From: Candidatus Wolfebacteria bacterium
GTDB lineage: Bacteria; Patescibacteriota; Minisyncoccia; UBA6257; UBA9933
Reading direction: 5' to 3'
Length of the DNA: 8,520 nt
NCBI GenBank assembly: GCA_026394835.1
Contig: JAPLZW010000078.1
Location: 1-8,520 of the forward strand
In this document: positions 6,031 to 8,520 of the stretch, piece after piece
How positions within the stretch are numbered: the stretch's first letter is position 1
Layout of the letters: every line of letters starts with the position of its first letter
Notes under the pieces: model-generated
What the model was told of the DNA's origin: nothing
Database searches by the model: none
Seen by the model: the letters and a program-made list of their open reading frames with translations, nothing else
Made by a program: the position numbers and the translations under genes

Positions 6031-6048
6031 TGGTTTTTGGGATAGAAT
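6020..6048 (+). promoter_or_regulatory. Sigma70-type promoter of ruvA-murE
   Basis: TTGAAT (6020-6025), a 17-base spacer and TAGAAT (6043-6048, 5 of 6 matches) form a good promoter reading towards ruvA. Transcription would begin near 6055, with a 45-nt leader made mainly of CTAACTACTA repeats. Confidence 0.65.
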
Positions 6049-6062
6049 CACCTTATTAAACG

Positions 6063-6098
6063 TTCCTAACTACTAATTCCTAACTACTAGCTACTAAT
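6063..6098 (+). repeat. Short tandem repeats of TTCCTAACTACTA before ruvA
   Basis: TTCCTAACTACTA occurs at 6063-6075 and again at 6077-6089 (14-bp period), followed by the related GCTACTAAT (6090-6098). The repeat ends two bases before the ruvA ATG and fills the place where a ribosome binding site would be. Confidence 0.85.
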
Positions 6099-6099
6099 A

Positions 6100-6678
6100 A
6101 TGCTCTACTCTTTGTCCGGAAAACTTAGCCTCAAAAAAACCGATTTTGTCGCGATTGACGTGAACGGCATCGGCTTCAAGGTCTGGACCTGCCTCCGGAC
6201 ATTCAGGGAATTGCCTAAAGTCGGCGAAAAAATAGATATGTTCTGCCACTTCCATGTCCACCAGAACGGAATGGATCTTTACGGATTTTTGGAAGAAAAA
6301 GAATTGGATTTTTTTGAGCTGCTTTTGACCATAAGCGGCATCGGCCCCAAGGCCGCCTTGAAAATCATGGAGGTGATGAAGGTTGATAATCTGCTAGCCG
6401 CGGTAAGCAAGGGCCGCACGGATTTATTGACCAAAGCCGCGGGTATCGGCGCCAAGAAAGCCGCGCGGATAATCTTGGAACTTTCCGAGAAGATAAATTC
6501 CGGCAAAGCCGGAGGCGATATTGAACAAATTGAATCCAATATGAAAATTGAAGAAGCCCTGAAGCCTTTAGGATACAAGCAAAACGAAATCCGCGAAGCC
6601 ATAAAGCGCATCTCCCCGAAAGCGAAGACCGTTGAGGAAAAATTAAAAGAGAGCCTCAGGATATTGGGCGGAAAATAA
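6100..6678 (+). CDS. ruvA: Holliday junction branch-migration protein RuvA
   Basis: RuvA binds four-way DNA junctions as a tetramer and loads the RuvB motor during recombinational repair. The 192 residues are close to the usual length. Domain I, an OB fold, covers about 1-65 (MLYSLSGKLSLKKTDFVAID, then VNGIGFKVW). Two helix-hairpin-helix motifs follow: LLTISGIGPKAALKIM near 76-91 and LLTKAAGIGAKKAARIILEL near 109-128. The C-terminal RuvB-contacting domain (EEALKPLGYKQNEIREAIKRI) is present from about 151. The start is ATG 6100 with no Shine-Dalgarno sequence. The next gene begins one base after the stop, so ruvA and the Mur ligase form an operon. ruvB and ruvC are not in the window. Assignment is secure. 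Confidence 0.96.
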   Translation: MLYSLSGKLSLKKTDFVAIDVNGIGFKVWTCLRTFRELPKVGEKIDMFCHFHVHQNGMDLYGFLEEKELDFFELLLTISGIGPKAALKIMEVMKVDNLLAAVSKGRTDLLTKAAGIGAKKAARIILELSEKINSGKAGGDIEQIESNMKIEEALKPLGYKQNEIREAIKRISPKAKTVEEKLKESLRILGGK

Positions 6679-6679
6679 G

Positions 6680-7999
6680 TTGAGGAAAATCATTTCTTTA
6701 ATCAAAAAATTTATCCCTAAGCCGGCTTATGGCCTGTATCATTTTTCACTCGCATTTTTGGGAGCTTTGATATACGGCTTTCCTTCCCGGAAAATGAAGG
6801 TTATTGGTGTCATCGGCACCAAAGGAAAGACCACGACCGCCAATTTAATCGCGCAAATACTGAATAAAACCGGGCATAAGGCCGGTATGGCGACAACGGT
6901 TAATTTCCGCATCGGCGATAAGGAATGGATAAATGAAACCAAGCAAACCATGCTCGGCCGTTTTAAGCTCCAGAAACTTTTGCGGCAAATGGCGAAGGAG
7001 AATTGCGAATACGCAATCGTGGAAACGTCTTCCGAAGGCATCCTCCAATTCCGCCACCGGTTCATTGATTACGATGCCGCGGTTTTTACGAATATCACCC
7101 CGGAACATTTGGAACGCCACGGCGGGTTTGAAAATTATCGCAGAGCCAAAGTAAAACTTTTTGAAAAGGTCGCTGAGAAACCTGACGGTATCGGAATCTA
7201 TAATCTTGACGACCCGAATGTGGAATATTTTTTGAAACCAGGAGTGAAGAATAAGTATGGATACGGAAAGAAAATTCCAAATAACAAATTCCAAATCCCA
7301 AATAATTTCCAAATATCAAATATTAAATTATTTCCGGATAAAAGCGGATTTGATTTTAATAGCGAGCATTTTAAGACCAAATTAATCGGTGAATTTAATA
7401 TTTATAACGCCGCGGCGACGATTACCTTGGCTTTATCTCAGAACATACCGGTTGCAGATATAAAAAAGGCGATAGCCGAAGCCGTGCCGCCACCGGGCAG
7501 AATGGAAATCATAAAAAGCAATTCGGGATTTTCAGTTGTGGTTGATTACGCCCATGAGCCCGCAAGCCTTGAGGCAATCTACAAAACACTCACAAGCTCA
7601 AACCTCAGAGCTCAAGGCTCAAAGCTTATTTGCCTCTTGGGAGCGCAAGGCGGAGGCAGGGATAAATGGAAGAGAAGCGCGATGGGAAAAATCGCGGGAG
7701 AATATTGCGACGAAATTATCCTGACAAACGAAGACCCCTATGACGAAAATCCACTTCAAATAATAACTGATGTTGAAGGTGGATTTTCGCAAATCCCAAA
7801 TAACAAATTCCAAATAACAAAAAATTACTGGAAGGTAATCGACCGCAAGGAAGCCATCAAAAAAGCCTTATCCCTGGCCCAAAAAGACGATGTCGTGGTT
7901 TTAACCGGCAAGGGCGGAGAGGTTTGGATGTGTGTTGAGAATGGTCGCAAAATACCATGGGACGAAAAGCGGATTGTTGAGAATTTATTGAAAGACTAA
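6680..7999 (+). CDS. murE: MurE-type Mur ligase (UDP-MurNAc-dipeptide amino-acid ligase) with repeat-derived insertions
   Basis: Mur ligases add an amino acid to the peptidoglycan precursor using ATP, in the cytoplasm. Motifs in order: P-loop GTKGKTTT (46-53), ETSSEG (115-120), FTNITPEHLERHG (136-148), candidate carbamylated lysine K157 in RRAKVKL, GEFNIYNAAAT (237-247), VDYAHEPASLE (288-298), GAQGGGRDKW (321-330), EDPYDENP (351-358) and TGKGGE (409-414). At 439 residues it is shorter than typical MurE because the N-terminal UDP-binding domain is replaced by a ~45-residue lead-in with a hydrophobic stretch (LYHFSLAFLGALIYGF). The DNPR motif of diaminopimelate-adding enzymes is absent, so the amino acid added is open. 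The TTG at 6680 is chosen because it keeps this lead-in and follows GGCGGA; the next ATG lies at 6794. Three low-complexity repeats sit inside the frame near residues 198-213, 306-315 and 371-380. Confidence 0.88.
   Translation: MRKIISLIKKFIPKPAYGLYHFSLAFLGALIYGFPSRKMKVIGVIGTKGKTTTANLIAQILNKTGHKAGMATTVNFRIGDKEWINETKQTMLGRFKLQKLLRQMAKENCEYAIVETSSEGILQFRHRFIDYDAAVFTNITPEHLERHGGFENYRRAKVKLFEKVAEKPDGIGIYNLDDPNVEYFLKPGVKNKYGYGKKIPNNKFQIPNNFQISNIKLFPDKSGFDFNSEHFKTKLIGEFNIYNAAATITLALSQNIPVADIKKAIAEAVPPPGRMEIIKSNSGFSVVVDYAHEPASLEAIYKTLTSSNLRAQGSKLICLLGAQGGGRDKWKRSAMGKIAGEYCDEIILTNEDPYDENPLQIITDVEGGFSQIPNNKFQITKNYWKVIDRKEAIKKALSLAQKDDVVVLTGKGGEVWMCVENGRKIPWDEKRIVENLLKD
7271..7325. repeat. AT-rich dispersed repeat, copy A, in frame within murE
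   Basis: The block contains CCAAATAACAAATTCCAAAT (7277-7296), followed by degenerate CCAAATCCCAAATAATTTCC-like units. It encodes IPNNKFQIPNNFQISN (about residues 199-214), between the GYGKK segment and the IKLFPDKSGF strand, a point where related ligases have a loop. Confidence 0.85.
7596..7624. repeat. GCTCAA-type short repeat in frame within murE
   Basis: GCTCAAA (7596-7602), GCTCAAG (7610-7616) and GCTCAAA (7617-7623) are spaced 14 and 7 bases apart. They encode SSNLRAQGSK between the helix after VDYAHEPASLE and the LICLLGAQGGG strand, again at a loop. Confidence 0.7.
7744..7789. repeat. Intragenic inverted repeat in murE
   Basis: CGAAAATCCACTTCAA (7744-7759) pairs with TTGAAGGTGGATTTTCG (7773-7789): 16 pairs with one bulged base around a 13-nt loop. 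It directly abuts repeat copy B and covers codons for DENPLQIITDVEGGFS, just after the EDPYDENP motif. Confidence 0.8.
7790..7822. repeat. AT-rich dispersed repeat, copy B, in frame within murE
   Basis: CCAAATAACAAATTCCAAAT (7796-7815) is identical over 20 bases to 7277-7296 and is read in the same codon phase, giving PNNKFQ at residues 373-378, against 200-205 for copy A. It lies in a loop before the KVIDRKEAIKKAL segment. Confidence 0.88.
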
Positions 8000-8000
8000 T

Positions 8001-8041
8001 TTATTAAAAATAAAAGGGGGTTCTCATCGTTGAGAACCCCT
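8001..8041. terminator. Intrinsic terminator, mainly for the minus-strand module, between murE and the zinc-ribbon gene
   Basis: GGGGTTCTCA (8017-8026) and TGAGAACCCC (8031-8040) form a perfect 10-bp stem with a four-base loop. On the minus strand it is followed by CTTTTATTTTTAATAA, a strong T-tract. On the plus strand only TCTTC follows, so stopping murE transcripts there is less certain. The stop codon of the minus-strand gene (8024-8026) lies inside the stem. Confidence 0.8.
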
Positions 8042-8275
8042 CTTCAAAGGTGCATCATCCCAGCACATCTTGCGTCGCAACTCCGCAAAAGCTTGGCGTC
8101 GATCGGCCGCCGCCCGTTCTCTGCGAATGATCCGATCCGGCTTATTTTGCGCCGGAGCCGCAGTTGAAACTGTGGCTAGGACTTTCGGCTGCGACAAGTC
8201 GCGACCGCACTCCCCGCATTCCGTGGCGCCTCGGGGAGAAAAAGCGCCACAAATACATCTTCGATTCTGCGCCAT
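8024..8275 (-). CDS. Small zinc-ribbon protein, function unknown
   Basis: I do not recognise a named family. The 83-residue product starts MAQNRRCICGAFSPRGATEC and continues GECGRDLS, giving a CxC-N10-CxxC set of four cysteines typical of a zinc ribbon. The rest is arginine- and alanine-rich (DRIIRRERAAADRRQAFAELRRK), probably a charged helix. I start it at the ATG ending at 8273 because GGAGG (8286-8282) lies six bases upstream, the best ribosome binding site in the window. An ATG three bases earlier and a longer start at 8326 are possible. The upstream membrane-protein stop TGA overlaps the start, so translation is probably coupled. The stop falls within a terminator stem. GC is about 60%, unlike its neighbours, which suggests recent transfer or a chimeric join. 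Confidence 0.6.
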   Translation of the reverse strand: MAQNRRCICGAFSPRGATECGECGRDLSQPKVLATVSTAAPAQNKPDRIIRRERAAADRRQAFAELRRKMCWDDAPLKRGSQR

Positions 8276-8484
8276 CATCCACCTCCCGGCAAGAGTCCAA
8301 AGACCCACCGGATCGGCGCGTACCACAATCCGGTCGGGTCGTACGGCACATACCCGGTCTGCTTCGCGCTCATGATAACCAGAGCAGCGGCAATCATATA
8401 TATCACGCCGCCGCCGACCAGGAGCCCGATAACGAGGTCAGCTACCGACCACAGCTTGCTGCGCTGGCCGGCGCCAAACTTCAT
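8275..8484 (-). CDS. Small single-pass membrane protein, function unknown, possibly 5' partial
   Basis: The family is not recognised. From the ATG at 8484 the product has 69 residues: a short basic N-terminus (MKFGAGQRSKLW), one strongly hydrophobic helix at about 13-38 (SVADLVIGLLVGGGVIYMIAAALVIMS), then TGYVPYDPTGLWYAPIRWVFGLLPGGG, which may be a second, amphipathic segment. The positive charges before the helix suggest an N-in orientation. No Shine-Dalgarno sequence precedes this ATG and the frame is open to the window edge (adding VPHKIGCFQLRQ), so the true start may be outside. Its TGA overlaps the ATG of the zinc-ribbon gene, so the two are probably translated together. Composition is GC-rich like its partner. 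The overlap and shared composition support it as a real gene. Confidence 0.5.
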   Translation of the reverse strand: MKFGAGQRSKLWSVADLVIGLLVGGGVIYMIAAALVIMSAKQTGYVPYDPTGLWYAPIRWVFGLLPGGG

Positions 8485-8520
8485 CTGCCGAAGCTGGAAA
8501 CAACCGATTTTGTGCGGAAC

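Noticed and set aside
6063..6098. CRISPR-like or attachment-site meaning of the CTAACTACTA repeats
   Set aside because: Units are 14 bp apart with no spacers and no cas or integrase gene nearby; simple low-complexity leader sequence.
6845..7312. Minus-strand 155-codon open frame inside murE
   Set aside because: Antisense to the P-loop and central domain of the ligase, with no initiation signal or recognisable domain.
8070..8375. Plus-strand 101-codon open frame in the GC-rich tail
   Set aside because: Serine/arginine-rich product without motifs or ribosome binding site; the opposite strand has the overlapping gene pair, the ribosome binding site and the terminator.

Overview
The window looks like a piece of a small-genome bacterium of the Candidate Phyla Radiation (Patescibacteria), most likely Parcubacteria-like. 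This is an inference from four things: almost no start codon has a Shine-Dalgarno sequence; the intergenic DNA is full of short GC-rich palindromes; the Mur ligase has a short N-terminus ending in a PAYGLYHFSLAFLGALIYGFPSRK-type lead-in to its P-loop; and AT-rich dispersed repeats run through that gene in frame. The genetic code appears standard. TAA ends most genes, TAG ends pnp, and no in-frame TGA is seen.

Layout. Positions 1-2166 (minus strand) hold a type IIG (Eco57I-like) restriction-methyltransferase gene. It runs off the left edge and is frameshifted by a perfect 61-bp tandem duplication at 769-890. Divergent promoters follow at 2189-2261. A plus-strand RNA-metabolism cluster comes next: a highly structured ~157-nt leader, rpsO (S15), a NYN/LabA-type RNase gene, a 283-nt gap packed with inverted repeats, and pnp (PNPase). 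A 20-bp hairpin at the end of the gap includes the pnp start codon. The pnp frame is interrupted by one in-frame TAG exactly where the family has a conserved serine. A bidirectional terminator separates pnp from convergent rpsT (S20). The promoters of rpsT and ruvA sit back to back with overlapping -35 boxes. Then come ruvA and a TTG-started MurE-type ligase, separated by a single base.

The last ~490 bases are different. GC is about 60% (286 of 480 counted for 8041-8520), against roughly 30-50% elsewhere. Two small minus-strand ORFs overlap as ATGA: a one-helix membrane protein, then a zinc-ribbon protein with a good ribosome binding site. They end in their own terminator.

The S15-PNPase pairing is the classical bacterial arrangement linking ribosome assembly and RNA turnover, and the NYN nuclease between them fits RNA processing. 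The most interesting signals are regulatory RNA candidates. The rpsO leader can fold in two mutually exclusive ways, one of which forms a 19-bp helix ending at the base before AUG. The pnp leader buries its own AUG. Repeat-derived peptides inside the Mur ligase are a second theme. The two gene disruptions (61-bp duplication, amber codon) could be real mutations or consensus/assembly errors; the sequence alone cannot decide.
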